Of a stretch of DNA of 64,000 nt, positions 36,222 through 46,156 are shown piece after piece; within the stretch, counting starts at the first letter, position 1, and every line of letters begins with the position of its first letter. A program made the translations under genes and the position numbers. The notes beneath the pieces are model-generated. The model saw only the letters and a list, made by a program, of their open reading frames with translations, was not told the DNA's origin and made no database searches. The DNA is from Aliiroseovarius sp. F20344 (lineage in GTDB: Bacteria; Pseudomonadota; Alphaproteobacteria; Rhodobacterales; Rhodobacteraceae). Location: assembly GCF_023016155.1 (NCBI RefSeq), contig NZ_JALKBG010000008.1:808501-872500 (forward strand). Direction: 5' to 3'.

Positions 36222-36875
36222 TCAAGCCAAACCGGCGTCAGCCAGAATGCGTTTGGCTTCGGCGTCCACGGGGGCAAGCGTGCTGCGATCTTCGCCGGGG
36301 AAGAACCGCCCGCGCATCGAGGTCGCCAAAGGCTTGGGTTCCGCGACGACCACGCGCGGGCCGATATTCGCGTTCTCGGCCGCCCAGCTGCGCACCATCG
36401 CGACTTGAGCCGCCTTGGTCGCGCCATAGCCTGCGAAGAACTTCTCGCCTGCATGGTCATCCGCGAAGAACAGTGCCGTGCTGTCATCCGTCATCAGCGC
36501 ATTGACCATGAAGATCAGGTTGCGCGTGGCTTCTACATTGGTGTTCCACGCCTGCGTCCAGCCTTTGTCGTCCAGATCGGGCGTTGGCATCAAGGCAGGG
36601 CCGTAGATGGCAGCGTGTGCCCAGACGTCAATCGGTCCCCAGCGGTCATGGATTGACCGACACAGATGCGCCATCGCGTCCTTGTTGGTGATGTCCATCG
36701 GTGCCAGCGTGGCAGACCCACCGGCTGCCTTGATCTTGTCATCCAGCTCTTCCAATGCACCAGTGGTGCGGCCTACGGCCACGACGTGATGGGTTTTGGA
36801 AAGCTCCAGCGCAAGGGCGGCCCCAAGGCCACGGGATGCGCCAGTTACGAGGGCGATTTTCTGTGTGTCGGTCAT
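36222..36875 (-). CDS. Short-chain dehydrogenase/reductase family protein
   Basis: The 217-residue protein has the SDR cofactor motif TGASRGLG at about residues 14-21 and the YxxxK pair in YGATK. The serine that normally lies 12-13 residues before the tyrosine is not evident: the strand reads ALFFADDHAG. Oxidoreductase activity may therefore be altered. It follows purF on the same strand, 43 bp after the purF stop. The substrate is unknown. Confidence 0.85.
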   Translation of the reverse strand: MTDTQKIALVTGASRGLGAALALELSKTHHVVAVGRTTGALEELDDKIKAAGGSATLAPMDITNKDAMAHLCRSIHDRWGPIDVWAHAAIYGPALMPTPDLDDKGWTQAWNTNVEATRNLIFMVNALMTDDSTALFFADDHAGEKFFAGYGATKAAQVAMVRSWAAENANIGPRVVVAEPKPLATSMRGRFFPGEDRSTLAPVDAEAKRILADAGLA

Positions 36876-36918
36876 AGGATCTGGGTCTCACGTAGGAGGC
36901 TCTGAGTAAGCGACGAAT

Positions 36919-38403
36919 TCACTCCGCCGCCTTGATCTCGAACCCTTTTTCGATCTGGTCGGCAGGTGTCACCGGGTATTCGCCCGAGAAACACGCATCG
37001 CAATACTGTGGACAGTCGTTCTTGCGGCCTTCCGCCTCGCCAACCGCACGGTAAAGTCCATCGAGCGAGATGAATTTCAGGCTGTCGACTTTGAGGTGCG
37101 CACACATCTCGTCTTCGGTCATCTGGGCGGCCAGAAGCTTGTCGCGGTTGGGCGTGTCAACGCCATAGAAACAGGGCCATGCGGTGGGGGGCGACGCGAT
37201 GCGGAAGTGGACTTCCTTGGCACCTGCATCTAGCAACATGTCCTTGATCTTACGTGTGGTGGTGCCGCGCACCACGCTGTCATCGACCAGCACAACCTTC
37301 TTGCCCTTGATCAGCGCGCGGTTCACGTTGAGCTTCAGGCGCACACCCATGTTGCGGATCTGCTCGGTCGGCTCAATAAAGGTCCGGCCCATATACTGGT
37401 TGCGGATGATCCCAAGCGCATAGGGAATGCCGCTTTCTTGGCTGTATCCGATGGCTGAGGGCACGCCGCTGTCCGGGATCGGGCAGACCAGATCAGCCTC
37501 GACCGGGGTTTCGCGGGCCAATTCCACGCCGATTTGGCGGCGGGTCTCATAGACGGAACGACCGCCATAAATGCTGTCAGGGCGCGAGAAATAGACGTGC
37601 TCGAAGATGCAGAACTTCGACGGCTGCGGACGGAAGGGGAAGCTGCTGTCGACACCTTGATCGGTGATGACCACCATTTCGCCCGGTTCGATCTCGCGGA
37701 TAAACTCAGCACCGATGATGTCGAGCGCACAGGTTTCCGATGACAGAACCCAGCCTTCGCCAAGTTTGCCCAGAACCAGAGGGCGAACCCCATGCGGATC
37801 GCGCACGCCCATCAGTTTGGTGCGGGTCATGGCCACAACCGAGAACGCACCTTCGACACGGCGCAGCGCGTCTTCCATGCGTTCGGGGATGTTGCGTTGC
37901 AGGGAACGCGCCATCAGGTGAATGATACATTCACTGTCAGACGAGCTTTGGAAGATCGAGCCACGCTCGATCAGCTCGCGACGCAAGGCGTCGGCATTTG
38001 TGATGTTGCCGTTATGGGCGATGGCAGCCCCGCCCATGGAAAACTCGCCAAAGAAAGGCTGTACGTCACGGATAACGGCGCCTTTCGACCCGGCAGTGGA
38101 ATAACGCACATGCCCAATGGCAAGCGGTCCCGGCAGGGTTTCCATCACGCTGGCCTTGGTGAAGTTGTCGCGCACATAGCCAAAGCGGCGGGCCGAGTTG
38201 AAGCCTTCTTCCGGATCGTGGCAGACGATGCCGCCCGCTTCTTGTCCGCGGTGTTGTAGCGCGTGCAGACCAAGTGCGACGAAGTTGGCTGCGTCTTTCA
38301 GGCCAATTACGCCGAAAACACCACATTCCTCCTTCAACTTGTCGTCATCAAACGGATGCGCAAATGGCATGGTTGAAGGGCAGGCAGGCGAGGTGTCGGA
38401 CAT
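36919..38403 (-). CDS. purF: Amidophosphoribosyltransferase
   Basis: PurF makes 5-phosphoribosylamine from PRPP and glutamine, the first committed step of purine synthesis. The 494-residue protein has a 26-residue N-terminal propeptide before the nucleophile Cys27 in EECGVFG, and the PRPP loop VVLVDDSVVRGTT. The open frame extends upstream to 38898, but that part lies over cvpA in another frame. ATG 38403 has GGAGA about 10 nt upstream. cvpA lies upstream with a 139-bp gap, as in the E. coli cvpA-purF operon. Confidence 0.96.
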   Translation of the reverse strand: MSDTSPACPSTMPFAHPFDDDKLKEECGVFGVIGLKDAANFVALGLHALQHRGQEAGGIVCHDPEEGFNSARRFGYVRDNFTKASVMETLPGPLAIGHVRYSTAGSKGAVIRDVQPFFGEFSMGGAAIAHNGNITNADALRRELIERGSIFQSSSDSECIIHLMARSLQRNIPERMEDALRRVEGAFSVVAMTRTKLMGVRDPHGVRPLVLGKLGEGWVLSSETCALDIIGAEFIREIEPGEMVVITDQGVDSSFPFRPQPSKFCIFEHVYFSRPDSIYGGRSVYETRRQIGVELARETPVEADLVCPIPDSGVPSAIGYSQESGIPYALGIIRNQYMGRTFIEPTEQIRNMGVRLKLNVNRALIKGKKVVLVDDSVVRGTTTRKIKDMLLDAGAKEVHFRIASPPTAWPCFYGVDTPNRDKLLAAQMTEDEMCAHLKVDSLKFISLDGLYRAVGEAEGRKNDCPQYCDACFSGEYPVTPADQIEKGFEIKAAE

Positions 38404-38542
38404 GAGCAGCGGTCTCCGATTCCGTGGCGTTGGGCTTCTCTTACTGGACGGGCTGCGCCATGTCATCAAACTATCACAATCCATGTGCGTTTTTGTCTGG
38501 CCCAGAACGAAACAACGCGCCAGAAGGCGCGTTGTGAGGTGA

Positions 38543-39127
38543 TCAGCTGCCGGTGTCTTCGGTGCTTGGCGTGCCGCCTGAGCATGTTCCGACAAGCTCT
38601 TCATACTTCTCGACGATCCAGCCGGGGGCGTCCTCGGGGATCTGTTCGTTGATGCTGTCTTGAGTGCGCGCAAAGATCTTGGCGGTGCGGCTGTCATCCA
38701 CCATTGGGATCGTGTCCGTGGTGACGATGCGGTCATAAACCACCAAGGCAATGGCCACCAGGACAAGGCCACGCGCAACACCAAAGATGAAGCCAAGCGC
38801 CTGATCCAACCCACCAAGGGCCGAACGTTGTACCGCGGATGAGAACAATGGCGTGAAGATCGACACCAGAACCAGAGCAAGCGCAAACACACCTGCAAAC
38901 GCTGCGATCATCGACAATTCACAGCTGTCTGAAATGAAATCCTTCAGAACCGGGATCTCTTTGATCAGTGGCAATGCGCGGGGCGCAAAAATATAGGCCA
39001 GAACCGCTGCGGCGACCCAGCCAAGGATTGACATGCCCTCGCGCACGAAGCCGCGCGAATACGCCAAGATCGCCGAGATCAGAATGACCGCTGCCACGAT
39101 CCCATCAATCAGTGTGAAACCTTCCAT
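38543..39127 (-). CDS. cvpA: CvpA family membrane protein
   Basis: The roughly 194-residue protein has four predicted membrane helices (starting with DGIVAAVILISAILAYSRG) and the glycine-rich LGGLDQALGF segment of the CvpA family, linked in E. coli to colicin V production and envelope stress tolerance. The C-terminal 60 residues are hydrophilic and acidic. A GTG at 39136 is an alternative start three codons upstream of ATG 39127. It lies between radA and purF. Confidence 0.9.
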   Translation of the reverse strand: MEGFTLIDGIVAAVILISAILAYSRGFVREGMSILGWVAAAVLAYIFAPRALPLIKEIPVLKDFISDSCELSMIAAFAGVFALALVLVSIFTPLFSSAVQRSALGGLDQALGFIFGVARGLVLVAIALVVYDRIVTTDTIPMVDDSRTAKIFARTQDSINEQIPEDAPGWIVEKYEELVGTCSGGTPSTEDTGS

Positions 39128-39178
39128 CTTCGTCACTTCGGTTCGGGTCTGGGCCCGATACCGTCCCTGTTGTCGGGC

Positions 39179-40546
39179 CTATCCGGCCCCAAAAATATCT
39201 CCGACGAACCCGGTCAGGTCCGACATCTTCTGTATGTTCAGCCCGGATCCCGAGCCTGTCTTGCTGCGCGTTGGCGCGATTGCAGACGTGAAACCAAGTT
39301 TTTGGGCTTCTTTCAACCGGTTTTCGGTCTGTCCCACGGGTCTCAGGGCACCTGATAGACTGATTTCGCCAAAAACCACAGTGTCTTTGGGGATCGAGGC
39401 GTCCTCGCGCGCCGAGAGTAGCGCCGCCGCCACAGCCAGATCGGCTGCGGGTTCCGAGATTTTCATGCCGCCCGCGACGTTCAGATACACATCAAGCCCA
39501 GCAAAGGGGATGCCGCAGCGCGCTTCCAGTACGGCCAGTATCATGGCCAAACGTCCGCTGTCCCATCCGAGCACCGACCGGCGGGGTTGGGAATGGGGTG
39601 AAGGGGCCACAAGCGCTTGAAGTTCCACCAGAACTGGGCGTGTGCCCTCGATCCCTGCGAAAACAACAGATCCGGGGGCGGGGTCTTCGCGGTCGGATAA
39701 AAACAGCGCCGAGGGGTTCACAACCTCGGACAGGCCTGCGCCCGTCATTTCGAAGACGCCGATCTCGTCTGCTGGGCCGAACCGGTTTTTCACGGCGCGC
39801 AGAATGCGGAACTGATGGCCGCGCTCGCCTTCGAAATAGAGCACCGTGTCGACCATGTGCTCGACCACGCGCGGACCCGCGATTTGCCCTTCTTTGGTGA
39901 CATGCCCGACCAGAACGACGGAAATACCGCGCTTTTTAGCGAAAGTTGTCAGCTCATGGGCGGCGGCGCGCACCTGACTGACCGATCCGGGGGCACTGTC
40001 CACATTGTCGGCCCACATGGTTTGAATCGAATCGATGATCGCAAGGGCAGGGCGTTCTGCATCCAAGGTCGTCATGATGTCGCGCAGGTTGGTTTCGGCT
40101 GCCAGCCGGACCGGAGCCTCTGTTAGGCCCAATCGCTGGGCGCGCATACGGACCTGCGCAGATGCTTCTTCGCCTGACACATAGATCGTGGGCAGACCAG
40201 CCTGTGCGAACCGGGCGGCGGCTTGAAGCAGCAATGTCGATTTCCCGATGCCGGGATCGCCACCCACAAGGATGGCTGATCCGGGCACCAGACCTCCGCC
40301 CAATACACGGTCCAATTCGCCCATACCGCATTCGGTGCGCGGGGGTGGGGCTTCTTCGGTTGACAGGTCGGTCAAGGCAACGGATGAACCGCGCTTTCCG
40401 CCCAAAGATTTCGAGGCAGGGCCAGCACTTAGCGGCGCGTCTTCAACAATCGTGTTCCATTCACCACAGGCTTCGCAGCGCCCCGACCATTTCGAGGAGC
40501 TGGCCCCGCAGGCCGAACAGGTGAAGATCTTTTGTGCTTTTGCCAT
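39179..40546 (-). CDS. radA: DNA repair protein RadA
   Basis: RadA (Sms) is a RecA-related helicase-like ATPase that promotes branch migration during recombinational repair. The 455-residue protein has the N-terminal zinc finger (CSACG and CEACG), Walker A GGDPGIGKST, the RadA signature KNRFG, and a C-terminal Lon-like domain. The gene lies upstream of cvpA and downstream of the PqiA-like gene on the same strand, with about 50 bp to each. Confidence 0.96.
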   Translation of the reverse strand: MAKAQKIFTCSACGASSSKWSGRCEACGEWNTIVEDAPLSAGPASKSLGGKRGSSVALTDLSTEEAPPPRTECGMGELDRVLGGGLVPGSAILVGGDPGIGKSTLLLQAAARFAQAGLPTIYVSGEEASAQVRMRAQRLGLTEAPVRLAAETNLRDIMTTLDAERPALAIIDSIQTMWADNVDSAPGSVSQVRAAAHELTTFAKKRGISVVLVGHVTKEGQIAGPRVVEHMVDTVLYFEGERGHQFRILRAVKNRFGPADEIGVFEMTGAGLSEVVNPSALFLSDREDPAPGSVVFAGIEGTRPVLVELQALVAPSPHSQPRRSVLGWDSGRLAMILAVLEARCGIPFAGLDVYLNVAGGMKISEPAADLAVAAALLSAREDASIPKDTVVFGEISLSGALRPVGQTENRLKEAQKLGFTSAIAPTRSKTGSGSGLNIQKMSDLTGFVGDIFGAG

Positions 40547-40601
40547 TCGGAATTTCTGCCCGGTTGGTGCGCCTTACGCAAGGGGTTAGGCGATTGCCAC
40601 G

Positions 40602-41042
40602 TCAGGCTTTTTGACGTTTCGCGGTTGCAAAGCTAAGTGCGATTGATGTCAGCACGCAGGCCGTGAACAGGTAGAGGCCCCAGCCGGTCTCGATCTTGGC
40701 AAGCCCGATGCCTTTGACCAGCACGATATAAAGCGCGATCAGGAAGATGTCGGCCATGGCGAGTTTTCCAAGGATGTTGAAGATAGGCAGCATCTTGCGG
40801 CGCATCATGCCGAACTGGATGAGCGCGAGGCCCAACACCTTCATGATCGGCGCGAAGACGGCGAAAAAGGTGACGAGCAGAGCGAGGACAACATCCGTGT
40901 CCCACAGGGCTTGCAGGCCCGAGATCACGCTGACCTCTTTCAAACCAAAGAGCGGTAAGTTGATGCCCGCCCGCATAAGCGGGGCGAACCACGCAATGGG
41001 GAAGGCGATGAGGAGGGCGAGGTTGAGGTAACGCAATTTCAT
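40602..41042 (-). CDS. PqiA-like membrane protein, single domain
   Basis: The 146-residue protein has four membrane helices and resembles one half of paraquat-inducible protein A (LFGLKEVSVISGLQ, LPIFNILGKLAMADIFLIALY). In E. coli PqiA has two such units and works with the MCE protein PqiB in lipid transport across the envelope. This short form lies next to mlaF-mlaE, but no MCE-domain gene is nearby in the window. It may act in the same lipid-trafficking context. Confidence 0.82.
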   Translation of the reverse strand: MKLRYLNLALLIAFPIAWFAPLMRAGINLPLFGLKEVSVISGLQALWDTDVVLALLVTFFAVFAPIMKVLGLALIQFGMMRRKMLPIFNILGKLAMADIFLIALYIVLVKGIGLAKIETGWGLYLFTACVLTSIALSFATAKRQKA

Positions 41043-41123
41043 GAGGACAATGAAAGCTCTCTTGATCGAAATCTCAAGTGGTGAATCCGGGGAGAAGTCT
41101 CGAAACCTTCCCGCTTGAACCCA

Positions 41124-41870
41124 TTACCTCACTGCCTCAATCGGCCCTTCGGCACTCCCCGAAATAAACTGCGTCACGTAGGGATCGCCCGAGTTGTCCA
41201 TGTCGCCCACCGGGCCGGTCCACTGAATTTTACCCCCGTGCAGCATTGCCACCTTGTCGGAGATCACGCGGACGGATGACATGTCGTGTGTGATGGTCAT
41301 GGCGGTCGCGCCCATTTCGACGACGATCTCGCGGATCAGGTCGTTTATGACGCCGGACATGATCGGATCAAGGCCGGTGGTGGGTTCGTCAAAGAAGATG
41401 ATCTCGGGCTCGGCGGCGATGGCGCGGGCAAGACCGACGCGTTTTTGCATGCCGCCTGACAGTTCCGCCGGGAAGAGGTCAGCCACGTCGGGCGTCAGAC
41501 CCACGCGGCGCAGTTTCTCGATCGCGATCTCGCGGGCTTCTTCTTTGGGTTTGGCCAGCGATCCGCGCAGAAGGCGGAAGGCCACATTTTGCCAGACGGG
41601 CAAGCTGTCAAACAGAGCGCCACCTTGGAAAAGCATTCCGAAACGGGCAAGAAAGGCATCTCGCTCGACTTTGGACGTGTCTTCGCCATCCAGCGTGATC
41701 GTTCCGCTGTCCTGCACCATAAGGCCTAGAACGCATTTCAGAAGGACGGATTTGCCGGTGCCGGAGCCACCGATAATCACCATGCTTTCCCCACGGTTGA
41801 TGGTCAGGTTTACCCCGTCCAACACGCGTTTCGGGCCAAAGGCTTTATGTACGTTTGTAAGTTCAATCAT
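41124..41870 (-). CDS. mlaF: MlaF-type lipid ABC transporter ATPase
   Basis: The 248-residue protein has Walker A GGSGTGKS, the signature LSGGMQKRVGLARA and Walker B EIIFFDEPTTGLDP. It is the ATPase of an Mla-like importer that moves phospholipids between the outer and inner membranes. It overlaps mlaE by 4 nt and comes after it. The MCE partner (MlaD) and other Mla parts are not in the window. Confidence 0.9.
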   Translation of the reverse strand: MIELTNVHKAFGPKRVLDGVNLTINRGESMVIIGGSGTGKSVLLKCVLGLMVQDSGTITLDGEDTSKVERDAFLARFGMLFQGGALFDSLPVWQNVAFRLLRGSLAKPKEEAREIAIEKLRRVGLTPDVADLFPAELSGGMQKRVGLARAIAAEPEIIFFDEPTTGLDPIMSGVINDLIREIVVEMGATAMTITHDMSSVRVISDKVAMLHGGKIQWTGPVGDMDNSGDPYVTQFISGSAEGPIEAVR

Positions 41871-42652
41871 GTGGCAAAGAAGAAGCTGGTGAGCAGGAAG
41901 TTGGCGGCAAGGATCAGGACGGCTGCAGCCTCGACCGAGGTTTTTGTAGCACGACCGACGCCCTGTGCGCCACGGCCGGATCGCATGCCGTGGTAGCAGC
42001 CCATGACAGCGGCGATGAACCCAAAGGCCGCGCCTTTGATCAGCGACGATACTATGTCCGGGGTCTCAAGGAAGTTCCAAGTGTTGTTCAGATATGGGCC
42101 AGTGGCGAACCCAAGCTGCTGCGTGCCGACGATAAAGCCGCCCATGATCCCGATCACATCGCCGATGCCGACCAGAAGCGGCACGACCAATGTGGCGGCC
42201 AGCACGCGCGGGGCGGTCAGGTATTTCATCGGGTGGGTCGATAGGGTGACGAGAGCGTCGATCTGCTCGGTCACTTTCATGGTGGCGATTTCAGCGGCGA
42301 TTGAGGACGTCACGCGTGCCGCAATCATTAAACCCACCAGCACCGGGCCAAGCTCGCGCACCATGCCGATGGCGACAATCTGGGGCACCACAGCCTCGGC
42401 CGAGAAACGTTGCCCGCCGGAATAGATCTGCAGCGCCAGCGCCGCACCTGTGAAAATTGCGGTCAGGCCCACCACGGGCAGGCTGAAATAGCCGATGTTC
42501 AGGATCGCGGTCAGAAGCTCGCGGGGATAGAAGGGGGGGCGGACAATGTGGCCGATGGATTGGCCTGCGAAGATTGCAACGCGCCCGACAAGGGCCAGAA
42601 ACCCAAGCGTCACACGACCGATCGTGGCCAAGAGTTTGGTCAAAGCGTTCAT
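41867..42652 (-). CDS. mlaE: MlaE-type lipid ABC transporter permease
   Basis: The 261-residue inner-membrane protein has the MlaE family sequence ([54 protein letters not shown]). It is the membrane subunit of the Mla-like lipid transporter with MlaF. It overlaps alr upstream and mlaF downstream by 4 nt each, making an alr-mlaE-mlaF transcription unit. Confidence 0.92.
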   Translation of the reverse strand: MNALTKLLATIGRVTLGFLALVGRVAIFAGQSIGHIVRPPFYPRELLTAILNIGYFSLPVVGLTAIFTGAALALQIYSGGQRFSAEAVVPQIVAIGMVRELGPVLVGLMIAARVTSSIAAEIATMKVTEQIDALVTLSTHPMKYLTAPRVLAATLVVPLLVGIGDVIGIMGGFIVGTQQLGFATGPYLNNTWNFLETPDIVSSLIKGAAFGFIAAVMGCYHGMRSGRGAQGVGRATKTSVEAAAVLILAANFLLTSFFFAT

Positions 42653-43698
42653 GTGCGGCCTCTGGAATAGTGGCGGTTGTAGCGCGCGCCCAGCTGGGTC
42701 AAAAACTCGTATCCGATTGTGCCGGCAATTTCGGCCAGATCATCTACGGTCTGCTGTTTGGACAGCATCGTCAAGGCTTTTGGAGTGTCGCGGATGTGGG
42801 TGATGTCAACGCAGATCAAATCCATCGAGACGCGTCCCAAGATCGGGCAGGGAGTGTCTTCATGAAACATCACGGCGTGATTGGAAAGGTGACGGTTTAA
42901 CCCATCTGCATAGCCGCCAGAAACGGTGGCCACTCGGGCTGGCTGTTCCGCTTTCCAAGCATTTGAATAGCCGACGGTTTCCCCGGCCGAAAGCTCGCGA
43001 ATTTGAACGACGGGCAGGTCAAGATGAACGACTGTTTGTGCGTCCTCGAACGGCAGGCCGCCATAAAGGCCAATTCCGGGACGGGTCAGATCAAAATGAT
43101 AGTCCGCGCCCAGAAGAATGCCACCCGTGGCCGCAATACTGCGCGGGACATCGATACCGTCCGTCATGTCGTGGAATGCGGACAGTTGCTGATGGTTCAT
43201 CGGATGATCTGGATCATCCGCACAGGCCAAATGGCTCATGATCAGACGCGGGTTCTGCGGCAGAAGAATGTCGCGCAATGCCGACCATTCCCCCGGCTCC
43301 ATACCCAATCGGTTCATTCCCGTGTCCAGCTGAATGCCAAACGGATGGCCGGGCAGGGCTTCAAGGTGGCGCGTGACCTGTTCGACCGAGTTCAGCATGG
43401 GCACCAGCCCAAGATCGTGGATCATATCGGTGTCGCCGGACATATGACCCGAGAAGACACTGATTTCAGGCCCGGGGCCAAGCGCTTCGCGCAGGGCGGC
43501 GCCTTCTTCGGCCACGGCCACAAAGAACCGACGTGTTCCAGCGGCTGCAAGGGCGCGTGCCACTTTGCCAGCGCCTAAACCATAGCCATCGGCTTTTACT
43601 ACCGCAGCGGTTTGGACCTCTGCGCCGCTCATTGCATCCAGTGCGCGCCAGTTTGCGACCACTGCATCCAGATCTACTGTTAATCTGCCCGTACTCAT
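42649..43698 (-). CDS. alr: Alanine racemase
   Basis: This PLP enzyme makes D-alanine for peptidoglycan. The PLP lysine is Lys35 in [12 protein letters not shown], and the second catalytic residue, a tyrosine, lies in [14 protein letters not shown]. The length of 349 residues is normal. ATG 43698 is the first gene of the alr-mlaE-mlaF unit. In many Rhodobacteraceae alr lies near replicative helicase and radA genes, which fits the local order. Confidence 0.95.
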   Translation of the reverse strand: MSTGRLTVDLDAVVANWRALDAMSGAEVQTAAVVKADGYGLGAGKVARALAAAGTRRFFVAVAEEGAALREALGPGPEISVFSGHMSGDTDMIHDLGLVPMLNSVEQVTRHLEALPGHPFGIQLDTGMNRLGMEPGEWSALRDILLPQNPRLIMSHLACADDPDHPMNHQQLSAFHDMTDGIDVPRSIAATGGILLGADYHFDLTRPGIGLYGGLPFEDAQTVVHLDLPVVQIRELSAGETVGYSNAWKAEQPARVATVSGGYADGLNRHLSNHAVMFHEDTPCPILGRVSMDLICVDITHIRDTPKALTMLSKQQTVDDLAEIAGTIGYEFLTQLGARYNRHYSRGRT

Positions 43699-43790
43699 AA
43701 AGGGGTTTTTGACGGGGTGGTGGCTCAGGTCAAGGTAAAAAGCGGTGCCAGTCGAGCAGCGTGCGGTTTTCCCCCGTGAACATCCAGTTG

Positions 43791-45005
43791 TCAGCCTGCC
43801 AGAACAGTCTCGATCTGACTGGAGTTCTCAAGTGTTCGATGGACGGGGCAACGGTCCGCGATTTCAAGCAGGCGTTGGCGTTGATCGGCATCCAGATCTC
43901 CGGTCAGGTGGATCTCGCGGCGGAAGGTGTCGATCCGGTTCTTCGCACCCGTTTCGGCATCCTGCGCGTGAACCTTATCATGACTGACTTCGACCCGAAC
44001 ATGGTCCAGAGGCCATCCTTTCCGCCGCGCATACATGCGGATGGTCATCGAGGTGCAAGCCCCTAATCCAGCTGACAAAAACCCGTAAGGTGACATGCCT
44101 TTGTTGGTGCCGCCATAGGCAAGGGGCTCGTCCGCCAGCGTGTGGTGATTGGGTCCTGACTGCACGTCTTGCAGGAAGCCCCGCGGGTCCGCCTCGGACA
44201 CACGCACAATGCCTTCGGGCGCGCCGGGGGGCGGGGCTGGGGGGGTCAGATTGATGTATTTCGTGGCCCAAGTCGCAATAACATCCGCAACATACTCCGC
44301 GTCCGAGGCGCGGCTGATTAAGTGGTCGGCATCATCCAGCGTCACGAAGCTTTTAGGGTGTTTGGCCCCCATGAACAGCGTGGCTGCATTGTCGATCGAG
44401 ACGATTTGATCGCGTGGGGCGTGAAGAACCAAAAGCGCGGCATTCAAAGACTTAAGCGCTTCGTCCAATTCAGTGCTTTGCACATCCTCAACAAACCCTG
44501 CACTTATGCGGAACGGACGTCCGCCCAAACACACTTCCGCTGCGCCTTCAGCTTGGATGCTGCTCAGCTCTTCTGCAAAGTTTTCAATGACATGTGATGG
44601 GTCGGCGGGTGCGCCGATGGTTACGACGCCTTGAATGCCGGCCAGATGCGTTGCCGCTTTGATCACAGCTGCGCCACCTAGGGAATGCCCAATCAATAGG
44701 CTGGGGGAAAGCCCGCGCGCGCTCAGGGCTTGGGCGGCGTTTTCCAGATCACGTACATTCGACGTGAAGCTTGTGTTCTCGAAATCCCCATCCGAGTGGC
44801 CAAGACCAGTGAAATCAAAGCGCAGCACCGCGATGCCAACGGCGGCAAGGCGGGCCGAAATACGTCGGGCTGCTGCGATATCTTTGCCGCAGGTGAAGCA
44901 ATGGGCGAAGAGCGCAGTCGCCAAATGTGGACCGTCAGGAAGATCAAGGCGGGCGGCCAGGTCATGTCCGGCATGACCCGGGAAAGTGAACTTTTCGGTC
45001 GGCAT
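43791..45005 (-). CDS. Alpha/beta hydrolase fused to an OsmC-like domain
   Basis: The 404-residue protein joins an N-terminal alpha/beta hydrolase (about residues 1-250, nucleophile in LLIGHSLGG) to a C-terminal OsmC domain (about 270-404). The two cysteines of the OsmC fold are present, one in GLGACTSMT and one in DRCPVH, as in peroxide-reducing OsmC/Ohr proteins. Such fusions are known in Proteobacteria. The ATG at 45005 follows CAGGAG; the frame is open to 45233 but that extension has no site. The substrate of the hydrolase half is unknown. Confidence 0.88.
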   Translation of the reverse strand: MPTEKFTFPGHAGHDLAARLDLPDGPHLATALFAHCFTCGKDIAAARRISARLAAVGIAVLRFDFTGLGHSDGDFENTSFTSNVRDLENAAQALSARGLSPSLLIGHSLGGAAVIKAATHLAGIQGVVTIGAPADPSHVIENFAEELSSIQAEGAAEVCLGGRPFRISAGFVEDVQSTELDEALKSLNAALLVLHAPRDQIVSIDNAATLFMGAKHPKSFVTLDDADHLISRASDAEYVADVIATWATKYINLTPPAPPPGAPEGIVRVSEADPRGFLQDVQSGPNHHTLADEPLAYGGTNKGMSPYGFLSAGLGACTSMTIRMYARRKGWPLDHVRVEVSHDKVHAQDAETGAKNRIDTFRREIHLTGDLDADQRQRLLEIADRCPVHRTLENSSQIETVLAG

Positions 45006-45248
45006 GGGGGCTCCTGTCGCGATCGGAACTGCTGAATGGCTGGGCAATATGGTTGCCCGGCCAAGCGGTATTGAAGATTGGTTGGTTGCTCTAAACGTGG
45101 CGAAGTGGGTGCGTCTCAACAAGTGCGGTGTGGTTGTGTTCACGCAAGGGTGATGAGTTGTTTGATCAAGTGAAATGCGTGCCGGAAAGAGCTTGCGCGT
45201 TTCACAAGGGCTGCGCAAAGTCACCGAATACACTCAAGAGGCCTTTTG

Positions 45249-46025
45249 ATGGTTGAGATTTGCCAGCAATATCTTCCGATTCTGCCATGGGCAGATCCGA
45301 AAACGGCGCGCCTTCCGGGACTGAATCCCATTGAATCCGGTCAATGGTTGCAAATTGATGACGCTTATAGTGCGCAAATGGCACACAGACTGTTTCTAAT
45401 GCGGGAACATGGGAATCTCGTGCACAGGTTGTCCGAAACGGCGCAGCCTGCCGCCAAGGAACTGCTGGATGAAGTTCTTAAGGAACTGACTGGGCTGGAA
45501 GGATTTAGCCTGACCGATGAGGTCGTGACCTGTCCCGATGGCCGCGACGTTGAAATTGACCGCAATTCCCCGCTTTTTACACTTGGCTCTTTGGTTCAAG
45601 AAGACTTTGTGATCATGCAAAAACAAGGCGACGAGCACGTCATGACGGGCGCGATACTTTGTTTTCCGGCAAGCTGGCACATTGACCAGAAGTTTATGAA
45701 AACATTAGTAAAAATTCACGATCCTGTGGGTGAGTATACGCCCGATATCGCCCGTCGGGTGCAGCGGCTGTTTGATGGCATCCGGGTTGGGCGCCCCATG
45801 TGGCGGGCGAACTATCTGTCCTACAATGATCCGGAGTTGTTTCAGCCACGTCGTGAAGAGGAAAGACGAAGCTATGATGCCAGCCAACCCAGCTGGTTGC
45901 GGGTTGAGCGTCAGGGCATGAAACGCCTGCCGGAAACGCAAGCGGTCGTGTTCTCGATCCATACTTATGTGCTTCAAAAGCAAAGGTTAATCAGCTTAGG
46001 GGTAAAGCAACCTATAGGGGAATGA
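45249..46025 (+). CDS. DUF3445 protein, haem-dependent oxidative N-demethylase-like
   Basis: The 258-residue protein belongs to DUF3445, which includes the alpha subunit of the haem-dependent dimethylamine monooxygenase (HODM). Conserved stretches visible here are GSLVQEDFVIM, CFPASWHIDQK and VFSIHTYV; the histidines in WHIDQK and SIHTYV are candidate haem or active-site residues. Unlike HODM/Dmm systems, there are no reductase or other subunit genes beside it, so it is an orphan member whose substrate is uncertain. ATG 45249 follows AAGAGG; TTG 45246 is also in frame. It is divergent from the OsmC fusion gene across a 243-bp gap with no gene. Confidence 0.8.
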   Translation: MVEICQQYLPILPWADPKTARLPGLNPIESGQWLQIDDAYSAQMAHRLFLMREHGNLVHRLSETAQPAAKELLDEVLKELTGLEGFSLTDEVVTCPDGRDVEIDRNSPLFTLGSLVQEDFVIMQKQGDEHVMTGAILCFPASWHIDQKFMKTLVKIHDPVGEYTPDIARRVQRLFDGIRVGRPMWRANYLSYNDPELFQPRREEERRSYDASQPSWLRVERQGMKRLPETQAVVFSIHTYVLQKQRLISLGVKQPIGE

Positions 46026-46156
46026 TTAATGCTCCGATGGTATTGGTCGAGATATGCAACCTTGAAACAAAGCAATCTTCGTGCATAACAGTGGCGATGA
46101 TCAGTATGTGCCCAGTCGGGTAAATTTCGCGAGTTAAAAAAGTGGAGCGGGAAATT

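Noticed and set aside
38404-38898. Upstream open extension of the purF frame
   Set aside because: It lies over cvpA in another frame and encodes a low-complexity Ser/Arg/Pro sequence. The normal PurF propeptide begins at 38403.
45165-45172. TTGATCAA palindrome upstream of the DUF3445 gene
   Set aside because: It lacks the four-base spacer of an FNR site, so it is not supported as one.
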